In this document: piece after piece, positions 19,038 to 27,842 of the stretch | Layout: each line of letters starts with the position of its first letter | Numbering within the stretch: the first letter of the stretch is position 1 | Assembly: GCA_013151745.1 (NCBI GenBank) | Contig: JAADHS010000051.1 | Coordinates: forward strand, 1 to 35,825 | DNA length: 35,825 nucleotides | Reading direction: 5' to 3' | DNA from: Gammaproteobacteria bacterium | Lineage (GTDB): Bacteria > Pseudomonadota > Gammaproteobacteria > JAADHS01 | Notes under the pieces: generated by a model | The model's input: the letters and a program-made list of their open reading frames with translations, nothing else | What the model was told of the DNA's origin: nothing | Databases searched by the model: none | Translations under genes and position numbers: made by a program

Positions 19038-19865
19038 TTAGAATCCAGGCGCACCGGTGGTGCGCCACGTTAAAAATATTGCAGAGGCCAGTAATGGTGT
19101 GCTCATTGCAGCAAGAATAAGGCTACGTTTAAAAGGGTGCGCAGCCATTCCCGCAGGAAGATAACTGACCAGAGGAATCAGAGCCAATGGGATGAGGCTA
19201 TACCAGGGTAGTTTTGCATATACAACCGCAGTGATGCTAATTAACCCGCATAATATTGCAATAGGGTAAGTAAAATTAAGTCCGAGTTTTAGTGGTTTAC
19301 TGGAAAAACTTAATAAGATATAAGCGCCGGCCGCAGCACCAATAGCAATACCCAACTGTCCAAGTAATGCGGAGGCGGCAAGCAGGGCAAGAACTCCTGT
19401 GGTAAACCCCAGTAAACAGCTGATTGAGGCGTCTTCTTCAGGGGATGTATTCTCTATGCTGGTTAAAAATAAGCTTAGCCATGTTACATATAAAGCGGGG
19501 TAAGCCATGAATTGATACAGTTCTAATCCAGATTGTCGCATCGCAACGGGCCAAACTAACCACACACTGGCTGCTGTTGCGCCCAGCGTGATGATCAGTA
19601 ATTTGATGAGCCGTTGTGGCTGCAAATAATCTAGTATCAATCCCACTATGACAGCAGCCAAGCCAAGTAAAACAATTTTTTTAGTGCTCGTTATAGGCGT
19701 GAATTGTAAACCTATAACCCAATAGACTGAGCAAGTGTAAGCGATAGCAAAGCCTAATCCTGCCCAAAGCCATCCCAGGTGCCGCAATAACCAGGCGCTA
19801 ATGATGGCGATAAAAAATGGGCCGATACCCGATTGGATTATTGGGTTATTTAAGAGTTCAACCAT
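19038..19865 (-). CDS. Polytopic inner-membrane protein of unknown function
   Basis: I do not recognise a family. The 275-residue product is almost entirely hydrophobic, with about nine membrane segments, for example GPFFIAIISAWLLRHLGWLW, IVLLGLAAVIVGLILDYL and CLLGFTTGVLALLAASALLG. The few charged residues sit in short loops (TSIENTSPEED). ATG at 19865 is preferred, with AAGGA 8 bases upstream; a GTG at 19886 is in frame. YceI follows 12 bases later, so the two are co-transcribed and may share a lipid- or quinone-related role. That link is inference. Confidence 0.75.
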   Translation of the reverse strand: MVELLNNPIIQSGIGPFFIAIISAWLLRHLGWLWAGLGFAIAYTCSVYWVIGLQFTPITSTKKIVLLGLAAVIVGLILDYLQPQRLIKLLIITLGATAASVWLVWPVAMRQSGLELYQFMAYPALYVTWLSLFLTSIENTSPEEDASISCLLGFTTGVLALLAASALLGQLGIAIGAAAGAYILLSFSSKPLKLGLNFTYPIAILCGLISITAVVYAKLPWYSLIPLALIPLVSYLPAGMAAHPFKRSLILAAMSTPLLASAIFLTWRTTGAPGF

Positions 19866-20510
19866 ACTGTAGATCCTTGAATTCACCTAGTTTGAAAATT
19901 AAATTTCAATTGCCATTGGGGTATACATTTTTGTATCTCATTTTCACCTACAACTGTAGGCAGTCCAGAGGGCTAAATATACCATCTTTTCTCCATTAGA
20001 AAAACCGAATCCAAGGCACATTTGCAAAATTTCTGATGCTTCAACTTTACTTGACTGGCCTTGGAAAGTTCAATAGGTATTTTCAGTAGTGGAGCGTTTA
20101 TAGGCCTATCCTGAGTTAGAAAAAAATCGTATTTAAGGCACAGCTATACGCGCTAACACCTACAACAAACGCCATGGTATATTGGCTTTGCAATAGTTAT
20201 TCACTAAGTATGGAGCCAGAGGGAGTTTGATATGCTCAGAGTACTTTCGGACTCAACTACATATCTACGTTGCCACAAAATGACGACGGGTGATTATTAC
20301 AATACCCCCGAAATGTGGCTTACTTAGTATTAACGATCACAGAGTTCAAATTTTACAAAAACCTGAAAACAACGGTGAATATCAGCTCGTGATCATCATC
20401 AGTTTGGAAAATTATCCCCCTCACAGTCCTCGAGTATTGTTTTAGGTCTAGACATTTTTTGGAGTAGTTAATTGCATGCATCGTCACGGGTATAGACTTA
20501 GAGAATTGTC
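19866..20510. other. 645-base intergenic region without a confident gene
   Basis: It separates the divergent membrane protein/YceI operon and the PilZ gene. It holds an imperfect direct repeat (19995-20020 and 20115-20142). A 31-codon frame at 20232-20327 has AGGGAG 8 bases before its ATG but no other support. The stretch may hold a small RNA; no tRNA, riboswitch or remnant of a known gene is recognisable. Confidence 0.5.
19995..20142. repeat. Imperfect direct repeat, two copies 120 bases apart
   Basis: Copy one at 19995-20020 and copy two at 20115-20142 share TTAGAAAAA, then CG and AT, then AAGGCACA in the same order, with small spacing changes. Either a duplicated regulatory site or members of a dispersed repeat. 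Confidence 0.4.
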
Positions 20511-21065
20511 ATGATTGAAACAGAAAAAGATTCGCTAGGCGAAAGCATCTATTATGAAGATGCACGACCGATAAAATGCACTGTAATTGAGGCTGAGCCT
20601 GAAGCGATGCAGCGTTTTCGTTACGAAACGATGAATGACGATGTTTTGACTGTGATTGCTTCATTAGATGAAATGCCGTTAGACAATAATGATGAGTCGT
20701 TGAATTCAGCAGATCTGCAACGTATTGAATATAAGCTCAACCTGACTCTGGAACTTGTTTCTCAATTGTTTGCTCAGCAATTTTCCTTGCCGGAACCGGT
20801 TGACTTACGTTTGAATGCGGAACGTCTTGCCTGGAAAAGTGAGGTGCTGCAACCTGAAAATGCATTGGTCTCCATCAGTCTATATTTGAATGATCGATAC
20901 CCCAAGCCGATCCAGCTTTTTGGCCATACGGTGACCTCAACAGAGAGCGAGTTTCAAAACCATGTAATTCTTTTACCTATGAAGCTGGCAGTACAAGATA
21001 AGCTAGACAAATTTATTTTTCGTCAACATCGGCGTTTTATTGCGCACCGCAGACGCGGGATATAA
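20511..21065 (+). CDS. Atypical PilZ domain protein, putative c-di-GMP-related
   Basis: 184 residues, no signal or membrane segment. After an acidic N-terminus, the helix DLQRIEYKLNLTLELVSQL (near 64-85) and the beta-barrel stretch VDLRLNAERLAWKS ... ALVSISLYLNDRYPKPIQLFGHTV resemble the atypical (tPilZ) form, which has a helix before the barrel and lacks the N-terminal RxxxR motif. The protein ends in an Arg-rich helix, FRQHRRFIAHRRR, that contains an RxxxR-like arrangement. It lies just before fleQ on the same strand, so a role in flagellar control by c-di-GMP is likely. Upstream ribosome site is weak (AGAG). Confidence 0.7.
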   Translation: MIETEKDSLGESIYYEDARPIKCTVIEAEPEAMQRFRYETMNDDVLTVIASLDEMPLDNNDESLNSADLQRIEYKLNLTLELVSQLFAQQFSLPEPVDLRLNAERLAWKSEVLQPENALVSISLYLNDRYPKPIQLFGHTVTSTESEFQNHVILLPMKLAVQDKLDKFIFRQHRRFIAHRRRGI

Positions 21066-21458
21066 ATTCAAAATGATGAGCGTTCCGACGACACCATGGA
21101 GGGCGGAGGTAGAACGACGCAGGATGCCAAAGCCGAGAAAAGTATAGGAATCGGGGTGGTTTTGCGCGGCGTCTTTTGGGGTTGATCGCACGGCTTCCGT
21201 TTTTAATTCACTACGACAAAATTTTGACATCCCGTGCTGAAGATGCTTAACTTTCGTACAGGGAAGTACTGAAGGATACGGCATTTATAAAAATACCAAT
21301 CTTGCTGGCCTTTTTGTTCGTGTTTTCCATTGCAACTTAAGTTACATAGCCTGCTATGCGCTCGTTATTGCAATGTAAACTACAGACAAAATGCGGTATA
21401 GCTTGTTAATTTCTATTTCTTCCCCTGGGATCACTGAAAATCAGCATTAAGGGTGGTT
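21066..21458. other. 393-base intergenic region upstream of fleQ with repeat-like structure
   Basis: The first 130 bases are noticeably richer in G and C than the rest and look like part of a dispersed intergenic repeat, though no second copy is in this window. The second half holds a cluster of inverted repeats (21328-21375). A possible -10 box TATAGC lies at 21397-21402 with no good -35. No coding gene is supported. Confidence 0.45.
21328..21375. repeat. Nested inverted repeats upstream of fleQ
   Basis: Outer arms CATTGCAA (21328-21335) and TTGCAATG (21368-21375) enclose a perfect palindrome AACTTAAGTT (21334-21343) and an inner inverted repeat CATAGC-CT-GCTATG (21345-21358). It lies about 85 bases before the fleQ start. 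It could be a palindromic repeat element or a regulatory site for fleQ. Confidence 0.5.
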
Positions 21459-22922
21459 ATGATAGCGTCGGATATTGTTGTAATTGACTCATCTGAAGTA
21501 CGTCGTGAGCAAATAAAAGCCGTTCTCGATTTTATAGGCAGTGAACCGGTAACACTTTATGATTGCTTGGATTGGCAGCAAGTTCTGAAGTGCACGGAAA
21601 AAATACAAGCTGTTTTATTAGGTGAGTGTTCAGACCCAGAGCAACTGCTGTCTATTTATAATGAAATAAAAGCAGCGGATGAAACGGTTCCGGTATTATT
21701 GCTGGGCGAACCTGGGCAACATAAAAGCTACCCCGAAGTATTACAAAAAGGGGTGCTCGCGTATATTGACCGGCCTATTACCTATAGTCAGCTCACCAGT
21801 GCTTTGCAGCAGGCTCAACTTTATAGAGCTAATTCTGGCAAGCCAGAGATGGATGGTTCGCAACGATCTCCCGAGCTTTTCCGTAGTTTAGTCGGTAATA
21901 GTCTTAGTATTGGTGCGGTGCGTACACTGATCCAGCAAGTTGCGAATACCGATGCGAATGTTTTGATTCTGGGTGAATCGGGTACGGGCAAAGAAGTGGT
22001 TGCTCGTAACGTACATTATTATTCAAGGCGTCGCGACAAACCCTTTGTGCCCATTAACTGCGGTGCGATTCCTGCCGATTTACTTGAGAGTGAATTATTT
22101 GGTCATGAAAAAGGGGCTTTTACGGGGGCAATCAGCACGCGTCGTGGGCGATTTGAGCTCGCTGAAGGAGGGACTCTATTCCTAGATGAAATAGGGGATA
22201 TGAGCATGCATATGCAAGTCAAGTTGTTGCGTGTATTGCAGGAACGAACCTTTGAACGAGTTGGGGGCAATAATACTATCATTGCTGATGTTCGTATCGT
22301 TGCGGCGACCCATCGCCATCTGGAAGAAGAAATCAAAAAAGGGCGTTTCCGGGAAGATTTATTCTATCGTTTAAACGTTTTTCCGATAGAAATGCCACCG
22401 CTCAGAGATCGCGCTGAAGATATTCCCTTATTGGTTAATGAGCTTATTTTACGATTGGAGCATGAACAGCGTGGCTCCACTCGATTGAAACCCGAAGCGG
22501 TACTGGCTTTGACTCATTATCACTGGCCCGGTAATGTTCGCGAGCTGGCTAACTTGATGGAGCGTTTGGTTATTATTTACCCCTTTGGCGTCGTCGATTC
22601 AGCCGATTTACCGAGTAAATTTCAAGTAGGTATTGAAGGCGGCAGTGAATTGCCACCGGTGTCTGCCATTCCACTGACGGCAACGGCGATTCCAGCGCAA
22701 GCTGAATATGCTCCATTTGCGCGGTTACCTCGTGAAGGTCTTGATTTGAAAGAACATTTAACACAGTTAGAATGTGACTTGATTAAGCAGGCATTGGATG
22801 ATTCGGGGGGAATTGTTGCCCAGGCTGCACGTCGGTTGAAGCTGCGACGGACAACCCTGGTTGAAAAGCTGCGTAAATATGGCTTGCAACGGGGCGAGAG
22901 TGATGAATTGACAGAAAATTGA
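21459..22922 (+). CDS. fleQ: Flagellar master regulator, sigma-54-dependent activator FleQ/FlrA
   Basis: Top regulator of the flagellar cascade. The 487-residue product has a receiver-like FleQ domain (1-125) without a phosphorylatable Asp, a AAA+ domain with Walker A GESGTGKE and the sigma-54 contact motif GAFTGA, and a C-terminal helix-turn-helix (AQAARRLKLRRTTLVEKLRK). Residues that bind c-di-GMP in P. aeruginosa FleQ are kept: LFRS at 140-143 and the Arg-Asn pair in VVARN after Walker A. So it is probably c-di-GMP-responsive, consistent with the PilZ gene upstream. ATG at 21459 is preferred over the in-frame GTG at 21453, with AAGGG 5 bases upstream. Confidence 0.95.
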   Translation: MIASDIVVIDSSEVRREQIKAVLDFIGSEPVTLYDCLDWQQVLKCTEKIQAVLLGECSDPEQLLSIYNEIKAADETVPVLLLGEPGQHKSYPEVLQKGVLAYIDRPITYSQLTSALQQAQLYRANSGKPEMDGSQRSPELFRSLVGNSLSIGAVRTLIQQVANTDANVLILGESGTGKEVVARNVHYYSRRRDKPFVPINCGAIPADLLESELFGHEKGAFTGAISTRRGRFELAEGGTLFLDEIGDMSMHMQVKLLRVLQERTFERVGGNNTIIADVRIVAATHRHLEEEIKKGRFREDLFYRLNVFPIEMPPLRDRAEDIPLLVNELILRLEHEQRGSTRLKPEAVLALTHYHWPGNVRELANLMERLVIIYPFGVVDSADLPSKFQVGIEGGSELPPVSAIPLTATAIPAQAEYAPFARLPREGLDLKEHLTQLECDLIKQALDDSGGIVAQAARRLKLRRTTLVEKLRKYGLQRGESDELTEN

Positions 22923-22979
22923 CGTTTTGTTTTGTTCGAAAAGGAACTAAGTGTTTGAATAATATAGGAGTGTTAAGGT

Positions 22980-22995
22980 AGGCATAGCTTTTGCT
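22980..22995 (+). promoter_or_regulatory. sigma-54 promoter of fleS-fleR
   Basis: AGGCATAGCTTTTGCT matches the sigma-54 consensus TGGCAC-N5-TTGC with GG at 22981-22982 and GC at 22993-22994, the required 12-base spacing. It lies in the gap between fleQ and fleS, about 55 bases before the fleS start, where FleQ-dependent transcription of fleSR is expected. Confidence 0.75.
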
Positions 22996-23050
22996 AACTG
23001 CTTCAGGTGTTCTGAACAAGTATTTTTAGCAGGCAGAGCAAGAGCGAATA

Positions 23051-24286
23051 ATGACACAAACACAAAATAAACAAACAGAGCAACAACTCACCGGTGCGTT
23101 CAACGCCTTTACGCAAGTCTCGAAGCAACTGGTACTGGCTTACACTGTGCTGGAAAATCAGGTCGGCAAGCTGAATGCCGAACTGAATGCGGCGCGTAGT
23201 GAACGCCTTATTCAGCTTGCTGAAAAAGAACGTATTGCTTGCCGGTTAGAAAACTTGCTCACCGCTTTGCCCGGTGGGGTCGTTGTTATTGATGGCGAAG
23301 GGCGGGTGCAAGAATGTAACCCTGCTGCGATTGCACTGTTGGGTGAACCCCTGCTCGGCGAGTTATGGCTCACGGTTGCAAAACGAACTTTTGATAGTGA
23401 CGCAGTTGCTGATATTGAAGTTTTGTTACGCAACGGTAGGCGTATTAACGTCACTTCTAGTCGACTTGATTCCGAACCCGGACAAATTCTCTTACTGCAA
23501 GACATCACTGAACAACGTGCATTGCAGCACTCTTTAGAACATCATCGGCGCTTATCTTCAATGGGCGAAATGGTCGCATCACTGGCCCATCAAATCAGAA
23601 CGCCTCTATCTTCTGCTCTCTTGTATTGTACTAATCTAAGACGAGATGATCTTGATCCTGCCGCGCAAAAAAAATTCGCAGAAAAATCGATTGCGCGTTT
23701 ACACCAACTGAACCATATAGTGAATGATATGTTGGGTTTTGCCAAAGGGGGAGAGACGCAATTCGAACAAGTGAGTCTGGCACAACTGGTTACTGATCTG
23801 AAAACCAGCGTAGCGCCTTTGCTGGCCGAGCGAGGTACACAATTAAGCATTAATGACACTGCGCCAGAGGTGACGTTTACCGGTAACCATCAGGCGCTCC
23901 TGAATGCTTTTCAAAACCTAGTGATTAATGCCTCTCAGTCTCGTCATATCGACGATATTGATGTGCATATTATGCTAGAAACGAAAGTGGAACAGCAAAC
24001 CGTCGTGTTTAAAATAAGTGATGACGGACCCGGTATTCCAGCCACGCATATAGAACGTATTTTTGAACCGTTTTATACCACACGAAATACCGGCACCGGG
24101 CTTGGTTTGGCCGTTGTGCGTGCTGTTATTCTCAGTCATCACGGTATCATTGAAGTTGAGTCTGACAAACAGCAAGGAGCGATATTTACCTTAGGGATTC
24201 CGCTCAATATAAAAGCGGATGTATTGCCCAGTGGGCCTTATCTTGCTGCGCCATACCAGACTACGGCGAACATAGAGGTAGCATAA
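23051..24286 (+). CDS. fleS: Flagellar sensor histidine kinase FleS/FlrB
   Basis: Cytoplasmic kinase, partner of FleR. The 411-residue product has no membrane segment. A coiled-coil region (30-65) leads to a PAS domain (about 66-155, LTALPGGVVVIDGEGRVQECN), a HisKA domain with the phosphorylated His180 in ASLAHQIRTPLS, and an ATPase domain with the N box NAFQNLVINASQS, ISDDGPGIP, IFEPFYTTRNTGTGLGL. The stop codon overlaps the fleR start by one base (TAATG). It sits directly after fleQ behind a sigma-54 promoter, the standard class II arrangement. Its signal is unknown. Confidence 0.95.
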   Translation: MTQTQNKQTEQQLTGAFNAFTQVSKQLVLAYTVLENQVGKLNAELNAARSERLIQLAEKERIACRLENLLTALPGGVVVIDGEGRVQECNPAAIALLGEPLLGELWLTVAKRTFDSDAVADIEVLLRNGRRINVTSSRLDSEPGQILLLQDITEQRALQHSLEHHRRLSSMGEMVASLAHQIRTPLSSALLYCTNLRRDDLDPAAQKKFAEKSIARLHQLNHIVNDMLGFAKGGETQFEQVSLAQLVTDLKTSVAPLLAERGTQLSINDTAPEVTFTGNHQALLNAFQNLVINASQSRHIDDIDVHIMLETKVEQQTVVFKISDDGPGIPATHIERIFEPFYTTRNTGTGLGLAVVRAVILSHHGIIEVESDKQQGAIFTLGIPLNIKADVLPSGPYLAAPYQTTANIEVA

Positions 24287-25638
24287 TGAGTCAAGCAACA
24301 ATCCTGGTTGTAGAAGATGATCCCACGTTAAGAGAAGCCTTGAGCGATACGTTAACGTTATCTAATTATAAAGTACTGCTTGCGGATAATGGTGAGACGG
24401 CTTTAAGTCTGTTGAGCAAACACCCGGTTCAATTAGTGATTTCCGATGTGCAAATGCAACCCATGGATGGTCATAGTTTGTTACAAAAAATCAAGAATAG
24501 CGATGCAGAGCTTCCTGTCGTATTAATTACAGCCTATGGCACGATACAAAAGGCAGTTGAAGCGATGCAACAAGGTGCGGCTGATTATCTGGTTAAACCG
24601 TTTGAAGCTCATGTCCTGGTTGATATGGTGTCAAAATTAGCCAGAACGAAACAGCAAGATGAAAACTTGATTGCAGTTGATCCGCGCAGTAAAGAACTAC
24701 TTAATCTGGCCACGCGTGTCGCCGCAACGGAAGCGACCGTCATGATCAGCGGAGAGAGTGGTAGTGGCAAGGAAGTCATCGCTCGACATATTCATAGCAG
24801 TTCTCCTCGAGCCAAGGGCCCCTTTATCGCGATTAACTGCGCTGCCATTCCCGAAAATATGCTGGAGGCGGTGCTTTTTGGTTATGAAAAGGGGGCGTTT
24901 ACCGGAGCCTATCAAACGACCCCCGGAAAATTTGAGCAAGCTCAAGGTGGCACTCTGTTATTGGATGAAATATCGGAAATGGATTTGGCGCTACAGGCAA
25001 AATTACTTAGAGTGTTACAGGAACGAGAGGTTGAGCGCTTGGGCGGACGAAAAATAATTCCGCTTGATGTGCGCGTATTAGCAACGACTAACCGTAACTT
25101 GAAACAGCAAGTGGATGAAAACAAGTTTCGCGAAGACTTATACTATCGCCTTAATGTTTTTCCTTTACGTTTACTGCCATTGCGGCAACGACCTGCTGAT
25201 ATTATTCCTCTGGCTTGCAAAATACTTAAACAGCGCAACGGGTCAGAAAAGGGCGGAAAAATTATTTTGACTGATGCCGCCAAAACGTTGTTATCCGGTC
25301 ATCAATGGCCAGGCAATGTGCGCGAGCTGGATAATGTGATGCAACGAGCCTTGATTTTTATGCACGGTAATGAAATTACCACTGAGGCGCTTCATTTTGA
25401 GGCCGAGGCTTGCATGATGGATCGCCCGGCAACTACTGAATTGCTTTCTTCTGTAGAAGAAGAGAAAAATAATCTGGGTAGTGACTTAAAATTAAGAGAG
25501 CAGCGGCTTATTCTGGATGCATTACAAGCGGGTCAGGGTAGTAGAAAATATGCTGCAGAAAAACTGGGCATTAGTCCTCGTACGTTACGTTACAAGTTAG
25601 CCCGGCTGCGTGAGCAGGGCGTGGCCTTACCTTGTTAA
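24286..25638 (+). CDS. fleR: Flagellar response regulator, sigma-54 activator FleR/FlrC
   Basis: Activates class III flagellar genes (hook-basal body) with sigma-54. The 450-residue product has a true receiver domain (1-120, ILVVEDD and phospho-acceptor Asp54 in VISDVQMQP, Lys in VKPF), a AAA+ domain with Walker A GESGSGKE and GAFTGA, and a C-terminal Fis-type helix-turn-helix (RKYAAEKLGISPRTLRYKL). It is translationally coupled to fleS, and fliE starts 16 bases after its stop. Confidence 0.96.
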   Translation: MSQATILVVEDDPTLREALSDTLTLSNYKVLLADNGETALSLLSKHPVQLVISDVQMQPMDGHSLLQKIKNSDAELPVVLITAYGTIQKAVEAMQQGAADYLVKPFEAHVLVDMVSKLARTKQQDENLIAVDPRSKELLNLATRVAATEATVMISGESGSGKEVIARHIHSSSPRAKGPFIAINCAAIPENMLEAVLFGYEKGAFTGAYQTTPGKFEQAQGGTLLLDEISEMDLALQAKLLRVLQEREVERLGGRKIIPLDVRVLATTNRNLKQQVDENKFREDLYYRLNVFPLRLLPLRQRPADIIPLACKILKQRNGSEKGGKIILTDAAKTLLSGHQWPGNVRELDNVMQRALIFMHGNEITTEALHFEAEACMMDRPATTELLSSVEEEKNNLGSDLKLREQRLILDALQAGQGSRKYAAEKLGISPRTLRYKLARLREQGVALPC

Positions 25639-25654
25639 TCAGGGAGAAAACATC

Positions 25655-25987
25655 ATGAGTGATGTCAACAATATTAATATTAATCAAGTTTTGACTCAAA
25701 TGCGAGCCTTGGCTGCGCAAGCAGAGGCAGCGCCTCAAGGCGGAAATAAAAGTAATGATGCACAGCTGAATTTTTCAGATGTTCTTAAATCTTCGCTTGA
25801 TCAGGTTAATAAAGTAAGTAAAGAAGCAGGCGCCTTGACCAAGGCATTTGAGGCGGGCGATCCCAATGTTGATATTACCCAGGTTATGGTCGGTTTGCAA
25901 AAAGCCAGTGTTTCTTTTCAAGCGATGACTCAAGTCAGAAACAAATTATTAACGGCGTATCAAGACGTAATGAATATGCCCATTTAA
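25655..25987 (+). CDS. fliE: Flagellar basal-body MS-ring/rod junction protein FliE
   Basis: Links the MS ring to the rod and is exported by the flagellar apparatus. The 110-residue product has the family end LQKASVSFQAMTQVRNKLLTAYQDVMNMPI (two helices) and the core FSDVLKSSLDQVN. ATG at 25655 is chosen because GGGAG lies about 9 bases upstream and matches family length; an upstream in-frame start overlaps fleR. No sigma-54 promoter is evident just before it, so it may be transcribed with fleSR. A 232-base gap follows before fliF. Confidence 0.93.
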   Translation: MSDVNNININQVLTQMRALAAQAEAAPQGGNKSNDAQLNFSDVLKSSLDQVNKVSKEAGALTKAFEAGDPNVDITQVMVGLQKASVSFQAMTQVRNKLLTAYQDVMNMPI

Positions 25988-26075
25988 ATACATCCTATAG
26001 TTAGTTGCATAAATGTGACTCAGAACCGTTTCACTGCTTTTAGAGCAGTATCTAAGGCTCGATACTTATGTTTTT

Positions 26076-26090
26076 TGGAATTCACCTGGC
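26076..26090 (+). promoter_or_regulatory. Weak sigma-54-like site before fliF
   Basis: TGGAATTCACCTGGC has GG and GC 12 bases apart as required, but the flanking bases match the sigma-54 consensus only in part. It is in the fliE-fliF gap, 130 bases before the fliF start. A small hairpin (ACTGCT-5 bases-AGCAGT, 26033-26049) lies upstream. FleR-dependent control of fliF would be expected. Confidence 0.3.
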
Positions 26091-26219
26091 GTCATCAGGA
26101 TCAATCCATAAAATATTCTGTTCGTACCTTATACACTACTCTAAAATTGCCTGATTTTAATTTTTTATGCAACGATAGGGTATATGATCGATGATGAGTA
26201 AACGGTAAGGCGAAAAAAC

Positions 26220-27842
26220 ATGGCAGAACAAGATACGCGCGGTGGTTTAGCCCTGACTAGTCAGGGCTTTGCAAATATGCCGGTGTTAAATCAAGTCGGT
26301 TTTTTAATGGGGATCGCTGCGAGTATTGCGATTGGTGGCGCCATTGCATTTTGGGCACAAACCCCTAATTATCATAATCTCTATACCGGGCTTGCAGCAA
26401 AAGATGTGATGGCCGTCACCGATGAGTTGCAAAAAATAGGTGTGCCCTTTGAAATGTCAGGTACGGGCACGGTCAGAGTGCCCAGTGACCAAATTGATAA
26501 GGTTAAAATCAAGCTCGCATCTCAAGGGCTGCCGAATAGTCAGGGAAAAGGGTTCGAATTACTTGATCAGGATCAAGGTTTTGGTACTAGCCAATTTATG
26601 GAAAAGGCACGCTACCAGCGTGCTTTAGAAGGCGAATTATCGAGAACAATTAGTACGATAAGAAATGTAGAAAGTGCTAGAGTGCATCTTGCTGTGCCGA
26701 AGCAAAACTTTTTTTTACGAGACAAACGTAAACCCAGTGCCTCAGTTATGCTTAATTTGTATTCTGGTCGACATATCGATGAAGGTCAAGTGGCCGCTAT
26801 TGTTCACATGGTGGCCTCCAGTATTCCTAATCTTGAATCAGAAAAAGTTACGGTTGTGGATCAGCGAGGTCGTTTGCTCAGCATGCCTGATGCGGGTACA
26901 GAAATGGGATTAAGTTCATCTCGTTTTACCCACAAAAAACGTTTGGAAGCGCATTTGACTGAGCAAATAGAAAAATTAATTACGCCTATTGTTGGTCTAG
27001 GCCGAATCCGCGCTCAAGTCACTACCGAGTTGGATTTTACGGTAACCGAGCAAACTGAAGAAAGCTTTAGCCCTGATGTTACAGCGATACGCAGCGAACA
27101 ATTGAGAGTAGAGGAAGTTTCAGATGGAAGCTCAACAGGTGGTGTGCCTGGTGCTTTGACTAATCAGCCACCAGAAGAAGCCGGTGCTGAGCCGACCCTA
27201 AAAGCAGCGCAAAATCGCAATAAACGATCAAACAGACAATCCACTAAAAATTATGAATTAGATCGGGTCATTAGCCATGTGAAATTACCTGGAGGGAAAT
27301 TAACACGACTCTCTGTCGCGGTCGTTGTTGATGATAAACAGATTGTTGATGAAGCAGGTGGTGTGACTCGTCAACCGTTGACAGAAGAAGAGTTAACGCG
27401 CATTACCACCCTGGTTGAACAAGCCGTTGGTTTTAATCAGGCGCGAGGCGATACGGTGAGCGTAATCAATGCCTCATTCAATGTGCCTGTTGTTGCTGAA
27501 GCCTTACCTGAATTACCTATTTATGAACAGCCCTGGGTTATGGACATCGCAAAAATTGCATTAGGTGTGATCGCTGTTATTTTTTCTTTCTTTTTGCTAC
27601 GTTCTACATTAAAAAATCTAACTGAAAAAGGTCGAGCATTGCCTGCAACCGCAGCCGATGGAAGTCAACTTGCAACGAATCAACCTCTGGCTTTGGAAAA
27701 TAATGGGGGCGTTCCACAACTGCCAGGTCAGGTTGGAGAGGGAGAATATGAACAAAGTCTGGTCGCGGCTAAAGCGATGGTACAGCAAGACCCTAAACGG
27801 GTTGCACAAGTCGTTAAACAATGGGTAGGCGACAATGGGTGA
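26220..27842 (+). CDS. fliF: Flagellar MS-ring protein FliF
   Basis: Forms the MS ring in the inner membrane. The 540-residue product has two membrane segments, at about residues 24-46 (VGFLMGIAASIAIGGAIAFW) and 440-462 (IAKIALGVIAVIFSFFLL), flanking a large periplasmic part with the ring-building motifs. The conserved YKNLYTGL-like stretch reads YHNLYTGLAAKD. The C-terminal cytoplasmic tail binds FliG. Its stop overlaps the fliG start by 8 bases, so they are translationally coupled. Confidence 0.97.
   Translation: MAEQDTRGGLALTSQGFANMPVLNQVGFLMGIAASIAIGGAIAFWAQTPNYHNLYTGLAAKDVMAVTDELQKIGVPFEMSGTGTVRVPSDQIDKVKIKLASQGLPNSQGKGFELLDQDQGFGTSQFMEKARYQRALEGELSRTISTIRNVESARVHLAVPKQNFFLRDKRKPSASVMLNLYSGRHIDEGQVAAIVHMVASSIPNLESEKVTVVDQRGRLLSMPDAGTEMGLSSSRFTHKKRLEAHLTEQIEKLITPIVGLGRIRAQVTTELDFTVTEQTEESFSPDVTAIRSEQLRVEEVSDGSSTGGVPGALTNQPPEEAGAEPTLKAAQNRNKRSNRQSTKNYELDRVISHVKLPGGKLTRLSVAVVVDDKQIVDEAGGVTRQPLTEEELTRITTLVEQAVGFNQARGDTVSVINASFNVPVVAEALPELPIYEQPWVMDIAKIALGVIAVIFSFFLLRSTLKNLTEKGRALPATAADGSQLATNQPLALENNGGVPQLPGQVGEGEYEQSLVAAKAMVQQDPKRVAQVVKQWVGDNG

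Noticed and set aside
20459-20477. sigma-54-like TTGGAGTAGTTAATTGC before the PilZ gene
   Set aside because: GG and GC are 13 bases apart rather than the strict 12, and the bases between do not match well.
21003-21284. Open frame of 93 codons on the minus strand upstream of fleQ
   Set aside because: It overlaps the PilZ gene end, has no ribosome site and resembles translated repeat DNA rather than a protein family.
25590-25655. sigma-54 promoter for fliE inside the fleR end (TGGCCTTACCTTG)
   Set aside because: The GG to G distance is 11 and the essential GC is missing.
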